From Suillus spraguei (lineage: Eukaryota > Basidiomycota > Agaricomycetes > Boletales > Suillaceae), in the NCBI GenBank assembly GCA_016800925.1, contig JABCPU010000161.1:62001-126000 (forward strand): 64,000 nt of DNA, written 5' to 3'. A program made the position numbers and the translations under genes. Positions within the stretch are counted from its first letter, which is position 1. Each line of letters begins with the position of its first letter. Below the pieces are notes generated by a model, which was not told the DNA's origin, searched no databases, and was given only the letters and a program-made list of their open reading frames with translations. Of the stretch, positions 1 through 11,193 are shown one piece after another.

Positions 1-771
1 GAGTGAATGTTTTCCCGCTGGCTGTTTGGCCGTAAGCGAAAATAATAGAATTGTAGCCGTCCATGGCAGCGCAGACATGGCTGCGAGCAACAGCATTGTA
101 GACCGGTCGGTTCTCAGATCCAGTAATAACCTCGTCAAAGTGAAACTCTGGTGGTGTGGTTGCAGTTGACTTGGCGTATTGAGGGAAAAGCTTTATAGTG
201 CGTTGTGCGCTATGATCCCATGCGACATGTGCAGAGGTGGTAGGGCGGATTCTGTGTAGTGTATTGGAATGGTTTCAGTATACATCAAAGATAAGCAAGA
301 GGAGTAAAATGACCTGATAGATACAAGGACCTTGTCTTCCTTTCCGTAGTTAGGACCAAGGATCATGGCTTCATCGATGTCTGCTGAAACATCACCGGGC
401 TCGACTGTCCGAAAATCGACTAGCGCATCTTCTGGATCAATACGACTAACATCCATATCACTCGTGGTTATGTGGGAGGAGGGAGTCTGACTCCTAGGCG
501 TTCCAGGTGTGCGAGGGCGAGTTCCTTCGATGGACTTCTTTGCTGGAGTTGCAGGCACAGTTGCAAGAGACGACTTTGTCGCGGCAGTAGTCCGCAGTCG
601 GGATTCAGAAGATAAAGCTGCCTTAAATTTCTTTGCTGTCGAACCAAGAACGCTAGTCTTTACTGCGGAGGGGAGTTCACTGCTAGATGCCAACGAAAGC
701 GGACGTTTTGGTGTGAAAGGTACAGATCGTGTGAGCTTTGTGGGTGCAGGCATGGACGCCATCGTTGGCAT
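1..771 (-). CDS. Kinesin motor protein, N-terminal part (runs off left end)
   Basis: Two exons are visible: 314-771 and 1-251, joined by a 62-nt intron (252-313). The N-terminal ~140 residues are Ser/Thr/Pro-rich and probably disordered. The motor domain then starts (KVLVSIRIRP) and reaches the ATP-binding P-loop GQTASGKT in the phrase AYGQTASGKTFT at the window edge. The spelling GQTASGKT, with a long low-complexity head, resembles the kinesin-7 (CENP-E/Kip2) group, which moves along microtubules and tracks plus ends; this subfamily call is inference. I chose the Met at 771 (MPTMASMPAP) because upstream in-frame sequence has no kinesin-like character; Mets at 762 and 753 are alternatives. 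The switch regions, neck and coiled coil lie outside the window. Confidence 0.88.
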
Positions 772-1131
772 ATATCTCAAGTTTGTCGTCGTTGTTAACA
801 AAGTACAAAGTATGTGTTCGGAATCACAGGTCGAAGTTAGTATGTTCAACCCTGGGAATGGAAACGCGCATCATGGTCACGTGCCAGGTGAGACGCGACT
901 CACCACGTGACTTTACAAATTCTGTCAGCCAACTATGGCTTGGGGTTGGGTAGAGCTGCTAGTTTACGACGTTGGCAATGTAAATTAGCAGCTCTGCCCA
1001 ATTACATGTTCACAATAAGGGAACACACGTGCTACGTAAATTATACAGCTGCCCGGAAGATTCGTTGGTAATCTCCTTCCCAGCATTGAGCGCACATAAG
1101 AGTTCCATCTATTCTTTCATGCTCCAGTATG
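772..1131. other. Intergenic: upstream of kinesin, downstream of GFA gene
   Basis: About 360 bases between the kinesin start and the GFA stop. It should hold the kinesin promoter. I see no further gene or repeat in it. Confidence 0.5.
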
Positions 1132-1859
1132 TCACTCCACGTATTTGTTATGCCCTTGGTGCCAGCTCTCAATTGAATCATCGGGATAATCCTCAAATAC
1201 CTTCTTCTTTCCCACTGGAAGGCGCACGTAGTTAGGCTTTGAGTCCGTTTTAACAACAACCTTTTGAAATCATTAGTAACCGCACTCGGGCTTGAGTGAC
1301 TAAGAATACTAGCTTACAAGCTCGTTAGGTGCCTCTAGCTCTGGGGTGTCGATAGCTGACGCAAATGGATGCAAAAGTTCAGGCCTTCATACCAACATAT
1401 CGTGATAAAATATTCGATGTACAAATATCACTCGAGTACTCACCAGGTTTTGTCATAAAGCCAGAGCATAGAAGAGCACTTCGTGCAAAAATTGCGCTCA
1501 GAAATGGCGATATACTCTTTTGGAGTATCCCTATCCATCACAGCCTTATACACTCTTATTCTCTCGCTCAACAACGATGTACGGAAAGTTTTATAACTGA
1601 ACTACGTACCCGATATGTTCTTTACCCTGGGCGACAATTAAGGTTTTGGAGTGCGCACCAAGATTGATAGAACCGCCAACACCGCCTACTTTGCGGCAGA
1701 TGGAACATACACATAGCTTTGTGCATAGTCACAACTCACGAAGATCCTAGAGGTTCAAGTGATTGTGCATCTGCTTACCTGATATGGGACAGGGGTGCTG
1801 CTTTCCACAGTAAATCTAACCGTACCACAATGGCAGCTCCCTTCAAGTGTAATGGGCAT
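1132..1859 (-). CDS. GFA/CENP-V-type zinc-binding protein, five exons
   Basis: Exons are 1779-1859, 1611-1716 (boundary within a base or two), 1444-1530, 1318-1384 and 1132-1260. The reading frame closes across four introns of 57-79 nt and gives a protein of about 160 residues. It starts MPITLEGSCHCG and carries the three cysteine pairs of the GFA fold: CHC near residue 10, CSIC in CVCSICRKVGG, and CTKC in NFCTKCSSMLW. These bind zinc in the glutathione-dependent formaldehyde-activating (GFA)/CENP-V family. Fungal members are small cytosolic proteins whose true substrate is mostly unknown, so formaldehyde chemistry should not be assumed. The C-terminus (VFEDYPDDSIESWHQGH) is typical of fungal members. 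No single exon is long, so the gene is easy to miss. Confidence 0.85.
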
Positions 1860-3172
1860 GTCGCGAGGTCGATCCGATCGCTCAAGCAAGCCCCTAAATG
1901 ATTGTTGATCTAGATGAGTACAGGTTGGAGCTCCGCTTAAAATATTCTATATAAGCGTTATCATTTTTTTTCTGTTCCTTCAGATTAAAGAAGGCTTGCC
2001 ACGCTGGTCGTTTTGCAGATTTTCCACTGTCGACTCAGTGCCATGGACTCTACGAGTCTTTGTTTACCTTCGAGAAACAAACCCACTATAGGAAGTGTCG
2101 CGGTGCCATCTTAAGGCCGTGGCATGTCGATTTTTCTCTGGGACATCATCCATCTACCTTGATTCCTACACGTGGTGAGTCTTGCGTTCTTTTGTCCTTC
2201 ATATTGCACACTATGTTGTCCATGATCTTAAAAATATACTGATTTTAATGAATACGACCTGCCCGACAAGCAGGACATGACCTCACCTTATTTACTTCTG
2301 AGACCCTGCCTTTTTCCTCTTCTCTTATCCATTGACTTCGATTACTGATAGTGCCCTATCTCGCAGGTACTTGTTAATAATTTTCTTCGTTCATGTCCAT
2401 CATGCCACGAGATTCGAATATAATATTTGCATATCCTCTAGCCTGAGTGTTGTTTCCTGTGCGGTATCTTGAAAGTATATTGGTGGGCATGTTACTCCGC
2501 ATGGACGATCTCAAACTGTCAGCTAGTTAGTAAATATTATGATTATGAAGTGAGCCACCATCTGGAACGAGAACATATGTTGGCGCATCTTGTAAATCAT
2601 CATACCATTATTGACAATATTGGAGCACTGAACACTCGACTGATGAAGAGAGCTGCACACCACTCATTAGAGCTCCGGCCAACTTCCAAGTGAAAGTTAG
2701 ATGAAGCTGATCGCCTCCACGGTACTGAACATTAACCAGTCCTCACGGTAACGCAAGCCATCTTGATAATTTACTTCTGAAGTTCTGGCGCCTACGCGCC
2801 AGATTGGTGGAACGATGTGGGATAAGTCGGATTTGACAAGGGGGGCACAGACGTGCGTGAGTAAAGGCCAGACTAGTTGGCTAAGGGTCCTGCGGTTTGC
2901 TGGAAAAAAATGTTATGGAAACGCGACCCAGATCTTGACTTTGCCATCTGATTCCTGAAATAAAACTCTAGTCATGTTTCAGGTATTTTCGGATGACGCC
3001 GAATCACAAATATGTTTATTGCCCTAGGACACTCTTACACAATTACACCAATTTCTGACTGTGATTCATATACGTCTTTGCTGAATGCTGGGTCACAGTA
3101 GTAAGATAAAATCATATCTTCCAAGTTTTGTGGGAAAACTACGGATTGCATGGATGGTTATCTTGTGAATAC
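1860..3172. other. Intergenic region without a recognisable gene
   Basis: About 1.3 kb between the GFA start and the carboxypeptidase stop. There are only short open frames; the longest credible one (2469-2693, plus strand, about 74 codons) matches no family I know. Several AT-rich stretches are present. Confidence 0.4.
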
Positions 3173-5232
3173 CTACAAACCACTTCCAGCCAACCAACGT
3201 TGTACCATGGTGAGTGCTTCTTTCGGTTTGTCGAACGGGACCTGTCACATTGAGTTGGCATTGCAATGAAGTTGAAAGTGAGCTTGGCACTAACCATATG
3301 GCCTGCACCATCCACAGTAGCAAATGTAAGTCCATTCGCACTCCTAGTTTTTCCAGCGACTTTTCCTTCGACTAGCCAAGACTCGAGTGGTTGCTGCCCA
3401 AATGCCTCTTTGCCGCTCCACTCCATGTCAAGCGTCCACGCCTGGTTACCGAGCCAGTTGCAGATCCAGTCATATGAGCCCACATATATCAATGCGCGTA
3501 CGCCGCGCTCGAGAAGTGCAGCAACGTGAGGGTAGGTTGCGTGATACTCATCCATAGCCAACGAGAAAGCCTGTCCAACAGGATCACTGCAGGAGCTATA
3601 GTTACCTGTGATAGCGGGATCCACGCCAAGTTTGTGACGCACGGAGGGTTGGTCGAGGTATTTTGCCATAGATCTGGCCTGAAGTTAACTAGGCTGGTTA
3701 CACAACAAAGACTGTTGACTCACAGCGTGATTGGGTAACATAATGTCTCCTCGATAGGTCCATCGCAGACCTTGCTGAGATCGTAGGGATTCATGCCTAC
3801 CATAGTATAAACGTGTGCCCATGGGCGAGGGAGTTCATTAAACCTACCGGTCGCGAAAAAAGGTTCCGATATCTCAGTGTCACAAAAATTTGTAGCTGCT
3901 TCACAGTTCATTAAATCGAACTGGTTAATGCATGACTCTGTCAACCACTTTTGACACCGAGGGAGCTGTTGAAAATAGGTCAGCTTCGAACGATGTCACT
4001 TGTATGAAGGCATCGAACCGCTTGCTTCATACGATTGCAGGCGCTGGGAGATATATATATATGTCAGTCAATAATGATGTCAATGTCGGAATTCACATAC
4101 GAGATGCTCTGCACAGGGAAGACTGATGCGCCAGTGCATTGTATTTCTACATAAGCCGCCGACATTGTGTAAAAGTCGGTCAGACCGTTGCCTGCGCATC
4201 GGATAAGTTAACAAAACATTGTTTCTGGTGCCAATAATTACCGATCATGATAGACCGAAGGTTGATGGGCGTAATACCAGCCGCAGTCAACAAGGCATTC
4301 TGGTCATAGACTGCTGCAGCAAAGACTGGGACGTAACGCCCCTTCAGTTTCCTCATCAATCTCTCTCCGCTCTAGAACGGTGGTAAGTATACGTACTCCA
4401 TAAGATTCTCCGGCCATGTGAAACGCGCGTCCTTTGAATTGAGTGAAATTTTCAAAGAAAATCGCAACAAACGCAGCGATATCTTTCGAAGCTTCCTCAG
4501 TAGTGCTCTTGCCAGACGATTAATAGTGTGGTGTTATGCAACAGGTATTCAGCCTACCACAGTCTCTCCATAGTCTGCATACGAGAAACCGACACCGATT
4601 GGCTGGTCCACGAAGAAGATATTCGCATTAGAGTTCCATGACTCGGGATGGAACACCGTGCTAGTTTCGTTCACCACTCGGCAAGGTCCTAATTCCATGT
4701 AAACGCCAAGACTAGAAGAACACCCAGGACCTGATAAACACAGTATATGAACCCCAACAGAACTCTGCCTACTGTACAACTCACCACCGTTGGTCCAGAA
4801 GATCACATCGTCTTTGGCAGGATCGTTCCTACTCTCGAAAAAGTAAAAGAACAGGTGCCTGGCCTCAATATCAATGTATCCCGTGTAAGTGCTGATTTTT
4901 ACACACGTTATTGTGTCAATCCTAAACATTTGCAGACTGTACTCACTTCACAGTTCCATCACAGAAATCAGAAGACCTCTTAATCCTGACACTATAGTTC
5001 GGGAATACAGGATGGCCAAGGGTGGTGAATTGTTCCCCTGAGAGTGAACTGAGTTCCTCAACAGGCATGAACAACCCTTCGTCGTAAGGCGCTGTGAAGG
5101 ATTGTGCGAACGACTTCACTGGCTGCCTTGAAGTTCCATAGTTGGAGTACCTAGACCAAGGAACGTCTGGGTTGTCGCACCGGCTGCAAGCGCGAAACAG
5201 AGGATGCCGAAAACCCTCCCTTGGGTGAACAT
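3173..5232 (-). CDS. Serine carboxypeptidase (peptidase S10, carboxypeptidase Y type) with a frameshift after the signal peptide
   Basis: Eleven exons separated by ~50-55-nt introns: 4947-5232, 4785-4891, 4558-4730, 4397-4507, 4242-4341, 4101-4191, 4019-4043, 3848-3965, 3724-3796, 3295-3673 and 3173-3241. The product removes C-terminal residues from peptides, normally in the vacuole or outside the cell. The catalytic triad is visible: Ser in AGESYG (exon 4/5 junction), Asp in YDWICNWLGN and His in DGAGHM, followed by VPFDKPKEAL. The substrate-binding NGGPGCSSS is also present, split by an intron. The first exon is odd. The ATG at 5232 opens a good hydrophobic signal peptide (MFTQGRVFGILCFALAAG), but that frame stops at about 5118, and the mature enzyme (PVKSFAQSF onward) is read in the neighbouring frame. 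One base appears to be missing near 5120-5180. No GT-AG intron I tried repairs it. Confidence 0.85.
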
Positions 5233-5631
5233 GGTGGTAAGGTAGAAGTCGACGATTTACGTTCTTGGTTATACGGGTCTCCACGGGATCACGAGGCCAG
5301 CGTGATATACATAATTCTTCGTTCCGATGAGAACCTATTAACGGAATGTGGGAGACAACTATTTTCCCAGTCCTTCTCGTCGGATTCTGCTGTCTCTGCG
5401 GTTGCACTGCAGACTTCCTCAAAGTTAGGTCAATTTGGTCCATAAATCCAGTTGGGTGCAATTTTACCGTGTTTAGCCATTTGTTGTCAATAGACAAATA
5501 AGTCTAAATATATATGGCGCCCTCGAAGGAAAATTAATGCAAGGTTAAGCAGGTCGGTCATTTGACACGTACAGTTGACGCCTCCCAGCTGCCAACCATC
5601 TCTCTTCTCGCTTACTAGACTCCCGCTAACT
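5233..5631. promoter_or_regulatory. Divergent promoter region between carboxypeptidase and GGC1
   Basis: About 400 bases separate the two start codons, which point away from each other. The AT-rich stretch near 5500-5515 (alternating TA) is the most TATA-like element. The call rests on gene orientation only. Confidence 0.4.
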
Positions 5632-6857
5632 ATGTCTCCTCCAACTTCTGGAAAAAGTAAAGAGTCAGGGACTGCTCGGATTCTGGGGTCTGGTGCATCT
5701 GGTTTGTACCTTGGTTCCGGTCCACTGTGTTGGGAACGAAGTAGCTCACTGCGTAATGGCTACTAGGTGTTGCTGAGCTGCTGGTATTTCATCCAGTTGA
5801 TACAGTAGCAAAACGGCTTATGAGCAATAAAGCCAAAGTAAATTATTATTGTAGAATTATTTGTTGCAATTTGTTGACCACCCTTGACGCCTAGGTCTCC
5901 TTCTCGGCGCTCTCCCCGATCATATTCCGCGACTACGCTACAGCTTCGTTACCCAAAAAACTTTTATCTCTCTTCCCCGGTCTTGGATATGCAGCCGGGT
6001 ACAAAGTTTCCCAACGGATATACAAGTTCGGTGGGCAACCGTGGTTCAATGAGATCATTACGCGAAATTACAAAGACGAGTTCTCGCGCGTATTTGGCGA
6101 GAGGAAGGGTAAGATGATGATGCAGGCGACTGCTGGCAGGCAAGTTTCATGTCTCACGTGGTTATGCAAATGTGCTGATCGCTCCGCGCAGCTTGACTGG
6201 TATTGGTGAAGTTGTAAGCCGCCTCTTGCCCTAACTTTCGGACTGGGTAGTAACTTTTTGTCAGGTCCTACTTCCCTTAGACGCCCTGAAGATAAAACGA
6301 CAAGTTAACCCCGAGGCGTTCCGTGGACGAGGAGTCCTTCGAATATTTATGGAGGAAGGCACCACCCTATACCGTGGATGGGGTTGGACCATGGCGCGTA
6401 ATGCACCAGGCTCCTTTGCGGTAAGTCTACTTAGATAGTTGGACCCATCGCGCTGAATCTCTATTTCAGCTCTTTGGCGCTTCGGCGGTTACGAAAGAGT
6501 ATGCCCTTGGTGTCACTGACTATTCCAAAGCCACGTGGACCCAGAACTTCATTGCATCCATTGCGGGAGCTGTTGCGTCGATTACAATTGCAGCACCCCT
6601 AGACACAGTTAAAACTCGTATCCAAAATGCAAACTTCGAGCATAAGGTGCCTGGCCTGACAGTCGTGAGGGACCTTATCCGGAATGAAGGCCCCTCGGCG
6701 TTCTTCAAGGGCTTGACCCCAAAAGTGATTATTACCTATCATAGTTCATTTTCGTGCTAATGACTTGTGGATCCAGATTCTTGTCGTTGGGCCGAAGCTG
6801 GTCTTCAGTTATACCCTTGCACAATCACTAATACCTTTCTTTGGGAAGTACGTATGA
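5632..6857 (+). CDS. GGC1: Mitochondrial GTP/GDP carrier (GGC1 type)
   Basis: Seven exons: 5632-5701, 5767-5837, 5895-6139, 6192-6213, 6265-6420, 6470-6724 and 6777-6857. The spliced protein is about 300 residues and follows yeast Ggc1 closely from end to end. Shared stretches include ARILGSGASG, VFHPVDTVAKRLMSN, FGGQPW, LPLDALKIKRQ, YRGWGWT, ARNAPGSFALFG, APLDTVKTRIQN and FFKGLTPK. HPVDT, LPLDA and APLDT are the three PX(D/E)XX carrier signatures, so all three ~100-residue mitochondrial-carrier repeats are present. The family imports GTP into the matrix in exchange for GDP and supports mitochondrial nucleic acid and iron metabolism. Intron 3 (6140-6191) begins GC rather than GT (GCAAGT); the reading frame and the conserved AGSLTGIGE require this. 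It ends ...FFGKYV. Confidence 0.93.
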
Positions 6858-8844
6858 ACGGTAAAACACACCCCCTAGCCAATGATATCTGCTATTTGCT
6901 TTGCATACTCCTACCAACGCCTGGCGCCTGCATATTGGCTGTAGCCTTGTTCACTTTGCTACAACTGATCTAGAAATAACAAACTAACAATGATACGCCC
7001 TTCTTACAACAAAACAGTCGTAGGACGAGTGTGGTAGCTCTGTTGACCTCTCGATAAATCTGCAGTACGTGCGGTCCTCTGCAGATCCACTTAACGAAAA
7101 ACAAGATATCGCCGTTAATAAATGCGTAACTGGACTCGCGAATTTGCCAAAAGATGCACGCTCTCTTTTTAAACATATGCATAAACCATCACTTAGTCAT
7201 GGTTAACGCAGCCTAGTCCTCCTATAGCGATAAGGTCACTCGAAGTCCGATTGGCCATGACTCCGTAGCTTAGTCAGCCATCCAGTAAGCTAAGCGTACC
7301 AGTGCTCTTTCACCACTTCTTGCCTTGCTCACAGGCTCACAGCACGCAGTCGCGGATACACCGTTCCAATGTTAAAACTGTCTCCGAGAACATCTAGATT
7401 CTGTTGTTTTTCCGAGAATGCTGTGTTGGTAATCGTACGTCTTCTTCCAGTTGCTTTTTATCTTGGCAACATATGCTACATGTGTTACACGTAAAGTTAT
7501 CTCTTGAAATTGTACAGTACATAGCACATAGCGTCACGGACACCATGTGCTACGTACTGTACAATTTCACCTTCGACCCTGAGCCACAGGTTCGCACGAC
7601 TGTTTATCAATAGCGTCGTCGCGTCGCAAACACCTCAGCGTTGTCCTAACATCACGCGTTCTAGGCCCGTTATGCTTCATACACGACATAGCGGAAAATG
7701 ATAGATTCATAACCGATGCGGCTGCATCTTGGCCACGCCGCCGCATGCAGCCTGGGTTAAGTTTTGGAATTCGTTTTTTGAGGGTTGTATTAATTTGAAC
7801 TACTGTTTCCGCACGACGGTCGCCTCCACTGCGCCTACATAGACTTGGCATAGACTATTGTAAATACTAAACACGATGGCACTTATTTTTTCGTTCTTGA
7901 CAATTGCGTAGTAATACGGTCAAAATGCGATACCAGAATCTGTACATTTGGACTGCATCAAATCTCGACTGGACCGCGACTCGTTCCATAATTAAAAAGG
8001 AACGACTCTCCCCTAGCTAGACCGTGTGGAAGGAAAAAAGTCCAGTGTTTTATTCATATATTTGTCCCGTATTGGTGATATGTCATTTAATAGCTCAACC
8101 TGGTTCTTGACATTATTCTGGTACTCACGGCACGTTGAAGCTCTAGGACAAGTTCCGGCCTTAAGTACGAGTCAATCCAGGTGAACGCCATTATGCATGG
8201 ATCGTCGACCTTCACAGAGGAAGACAAGAGTTGGCACTAGCAGTATCCAATCCTCAGAACAACTAATTTGCATGGACTGCTTAGTGCTTTATAAAGTCTT
8301 CTTGAATTTGCGCTGCACACAGGACAGGCCAGGCTTCAACTAGGGTTCAGGGTACACATATTCAAGTTATTATTGTTACCTTGTGGACTCCGGAGCAAAG
8401 TCATTTTGCAGGGAAAGATAATCTGTCAGTCACACATCAGCATGTGAAAATTGACGATTATATAGAAATACAATAGATACCGCCAAACAAGTAAAGGGAT
8501 GCCCAAAACATAATCCACTAACCCTTGGAACCACTAGAAGACAACGAGACGGCGGGCGTTATCGTAAATGGTGATAATGCACAAGTACAGATGAAATGTA
8601 TAGCCTCAGCGAGAGCGCGCAAAATACAAAATAGAAATTGGAGCGGAGCAAGGTCATAAGTTCACACAGTGAACCCCTAGTCATAAATTTCTGTGTCGCC
8701 TGCATCAACTGCAATGATACCCGATACTGTATTGTAGTGGCCAGTAGAAAGTACATACATATGTAGTACTCCGGCCCTGCATGGAATGGTTGCGTACAGC
8801 ATATATGATCCACACTACATCGAGTTTGCCCCCTATTGCTACTA
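6858..8844. other. Long gene-poor stretch
   Basis: Nearly 2 kb with only short, unconvincing open frames on both strands. It contains one copy of the 40-bp direct repeat at 8339-8378 (listed separately). No tRNA-like cloverleaf or transposon protein was recognised. Confidence 0.4.
8339..8378 (+). repeat. 40-bp direct repeat, copy 1 of 2
   Basis: The sequence beginning actagggttcagggtac is found again at 10160-10199 with a single mismatch over 40 bases. The copies are 1.8 kb apart in the same orientation and flank the small hypothetical gene, the RNase H scrap and the inverted-repeat element. They may be ends of one element or two independent scraps of a dispersed repeat. Confidence 0.7.
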
Positions 8845-9412
8845 TCAGTCGGTCAGTCCATCATAAAAGCTTCCTGGCATACAGTCTAGCCACCACTGCG
8901 GCTCCCTGCCCACGAACTCGGTGATTTCATCAACCTGTTCTTGAGTGGGGCGATAACGATAATTGTGGGGTTGGTCGTTGAAGATGTACAACACAGTAAC
9001 GAATTTTCCGTCCATGCATTCTGCTGGAACTATCTGTCCGGGAAGTAGAATCGCCGAAGCTGTACCTATTGAAGAAATTCCGAAGTAGGTTCTGAAACCG
9101 TAAATGGGGTTTCCGTAGACGTTCTCGTCGGGTTCTATCTCAGCAAGTAAGGAAGCAGCCGTTTCCCAAAGCCACTCGAAGGATACGGGGAAGCCATAGA
9201 CCTGACGGTTGCGTTTGGGGGTGGAAGGGTGATACTGATAGGCTGCTGTTCAGACGGTGTGGTGTGTCCAGAATTGCCCCCTTTATTATCCTTCAGCTTC
9301 TCGACTTCATCCAGCTGAGCAAAAGTGATTGAGATGGATGTCAAAAAATAACACCTAGACATACCTGTATCTTACGCATAGCTTCATCGAGGCCTTGAAA
9401 TTCTTCGGACAT
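8845..9412 (-). pseudogene. Small hypothetical gene with an apparent one-base frameshift
   Basis: Exon 1 (9365-9412) encodes MSEEFQGLDEAMRKIQ and is joined by a clean 50-nt intron (9315-9364) to LDEVEKLKDNKGGNSG. Further on, a second frame carries a convincing ~115-residue domain (VYGFPVSFEWLWET, then ...EPQWWLDCMPGSFYDGLTD) that ends at 8845. The two parts differ by one base; adding one C in the C-run near 9225 would join them as ...LPPPKRNRQVYGF. I found no GT-AG intron that does so. The family is not known to me; the acidic, Trp-rich C-terminal domain looks soluble. It may be a young pseudogene or an assembly error in a homopolymer. Confidence 0.55.
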
Positions 9413-9548
9413 CTGTTCGACTCTGAAGAGTTATTATATTGATTGTTGAATGAAGCAGCCTAAGTTATGACCAAAAACTGATCATCTTTAACTTACTAAT
9501 TAGAGCTAACCGAGGCGAAACGAGTTTAACTTTATTTACACTCAAGCT

Positions 9549-9660
9549 ATAGAAGACCATGCGGCAAACAACGATGCCATTCAGGTGTACACTGACGGAT
9601 CAGGTCATAAGGACAAGATAGGTGCTGCAGCCATCTGTTTAGAGCACAAGGTAATTGGAC
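9549..9660 (+). pseudogene. RNase H domain fragment of a retroelement
   Basis: The frame reads IQVYTDGSGHKDKIGAAAIC, the first beta strands of a ribonuclease H domain with the catalytic Asp in YTDGS, as found at the C-terminus of non-LTR retrotransposon reverse transcriptases. Nothing upstream resembles reverse transcriptase, and the frame leaves the family pattern within 20 codons. This is a scrap, not a live element. It ends just before the inverted-repeat element at 9683. Confidence 0.6.
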
Positions 9661-9682
9661 GAGCGGGCCTGTCCCTTTGCCA

Positions 9683-9955
9683 CATCAGGAAATTCACACA
9701 TTCCTTAACATGCTTAATCAGCTTAACTCACTTATCTCAAAACTTGTTTGCTCTCTCTCACATCATTCACCTGGCATATCTTATATTTTTTGAGTGCGAA
9801 ATACAATAAAACATGTATATTAATATATCTCAACTTTTTTTTTCTGAATTCATTCACATTGAAATTTTGGACAAGTAGATTCAATTTCACCAAGGCAGTT
9901 AAGTGTAAATAAGTCCGCATAAGGGCACGTCAAGGAATGTGTGAATTTCCTGATG
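9683..9955. mobile_element. MITE-like element with 24-bp perfect terminal inverted repeats
   Basis: Left arm 9683-9706 (starting catcaggaaattcac) is an exact inverse of 9932-9955. The 273-bp unit is AT-rich inside, has no coding capacity, and the arms stay loosely complementary for some bases further inward. Size, perfect ends and lack of genes fit a miniature inverted-repeat transposable element. No clear target-site duplication could be assigned by eye. Confidence 0.55.
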
Positions 9956-11193
9956 CACCTGCATCATTTGACATGACTAATATGTCTCTCGCAATCCTTA
10001 TACCCCCTTTAGTGGTGCTTCTGACTAGCAATTAGCCTTACCTCTTCTCAACGTATCGTTAGCAATCTTTTTGCGCACCCGTACACTCTTTATTTACGAG
10101 CTTCGTATCTCATAACTCAGTCCGTGGTCATTCAATTAGCCCGCATGCCGAGTTTTTTTACTAGGGTTCAGGGTACGCATATTCAAGTTATTATTGTTAT
10201 TAACATGCGCTCGCCAGGATGACTGCGGATCGCACTGCACAATGTGTTTCAACTTTCAAGCCGTGCGAGCTCCGGTAGGCGTTGACTACGAAGTTTCTGG
10301 AGTAAGGACTCAAGATGCGCATGACTGGTAGTACTTTGATGACTCCCTCATGTTTTGGAAGCTCTGTTACATAATAGAGAGTAAGAGCATATACTAATAT
10401 ACCCTGGGTCCAAGTTCCATTCATTAAAAAGATGACGGGTATTGTGTTCTGCCATGCAATCAGTCTTGAATGAACTTGACTCACTGGCACTGGGCTGCAG
10501 TGCAACTATATTGTCCCGCGCATGACATCAATGAGCACTAAAAGGTGGTGTGCTGTACTCTGGGTAAGGACAGAGATCAGTGGTCAGAGTGCAGAGTACA
10601 ACAAACAACACCATCCGCGAAAGCGGCCCAGTACGCGTATCATCTTCCTACTTATTAGCTCGTGCACAAAGTAATCGTATTCTCAACTCACATCATCTTC
10701 GCATGGCGGCGCGTCTAAGATAGCCGGTAGGAACGGCAGACCGATGCTTCACACCAAGACATTTGCGAGTCCAACAATGTTATGGGAGGGTCCCCTAGAC
10801 CAGATAGTACTGTCCTCCTTAGGGTACAATCCATAGGATATAAAAATGGAAATTTAAAAAACTTCACGAGATCTGAAGCAAACAATAGGTGTTTTACTGA
10901 ATGGCCACTGTTATCTTGAGTATATGCCGATTCACCATGCTGAGATGATTGGAAGTGGATAATAGGAATGATAGGGACCATGGTTCGCTAAGATCGAACT
11001 ATTACGTTGTGGTATGAACCTGTGAATGGACGATCAGCGCCGCCTCACACAATCCATGCCTCCCGCCTGCAGGACATAAAGACTTGCCTGTCTTCCCAGC
11101 TTTCCCCCAAGCAACAGACCAATATACCGACCAGTGAGTATTGGTCAACTCGTTCGCCCCCATAGTTGATCCAACAGACTACAGTAACGAGCT
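9956..11193. other. Gene-poor stretch upstream of the WD40 gene
   Basis: It holds the second 40-bp repeat copy (10160-10199). A 101-codon minus-strand frame (10200-10505) and an 88-codon minus-strand frame (10715-10981) match no family I recognise. The last few hundred bases should include the WD40 promoter. Confidence 0.4.
10160..10199 (+). repeat. 40-bp direct repeat, copy 2 of 2
   Basis: 39 of 40 bases match 8339-8378, with one A/G difference in the middle. The flanks on either side are unrelated. Confidence 0.7.

Noticed and set aside
4943..5497. Upstream extension of the carboxypeptidase frame to 5497 as its true N-terminus
   Set aside because: The extension has no signal peptide or family similarity, while a good signal peptide exists in the adjacent frame at 5232.
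7265..7280. 16-base string gtagcttagtcagcca shared with 59573-59588
   Set aside because: A single match of this length is expected by chance in 64 kb compared with itself, and the flanks are unrelated.
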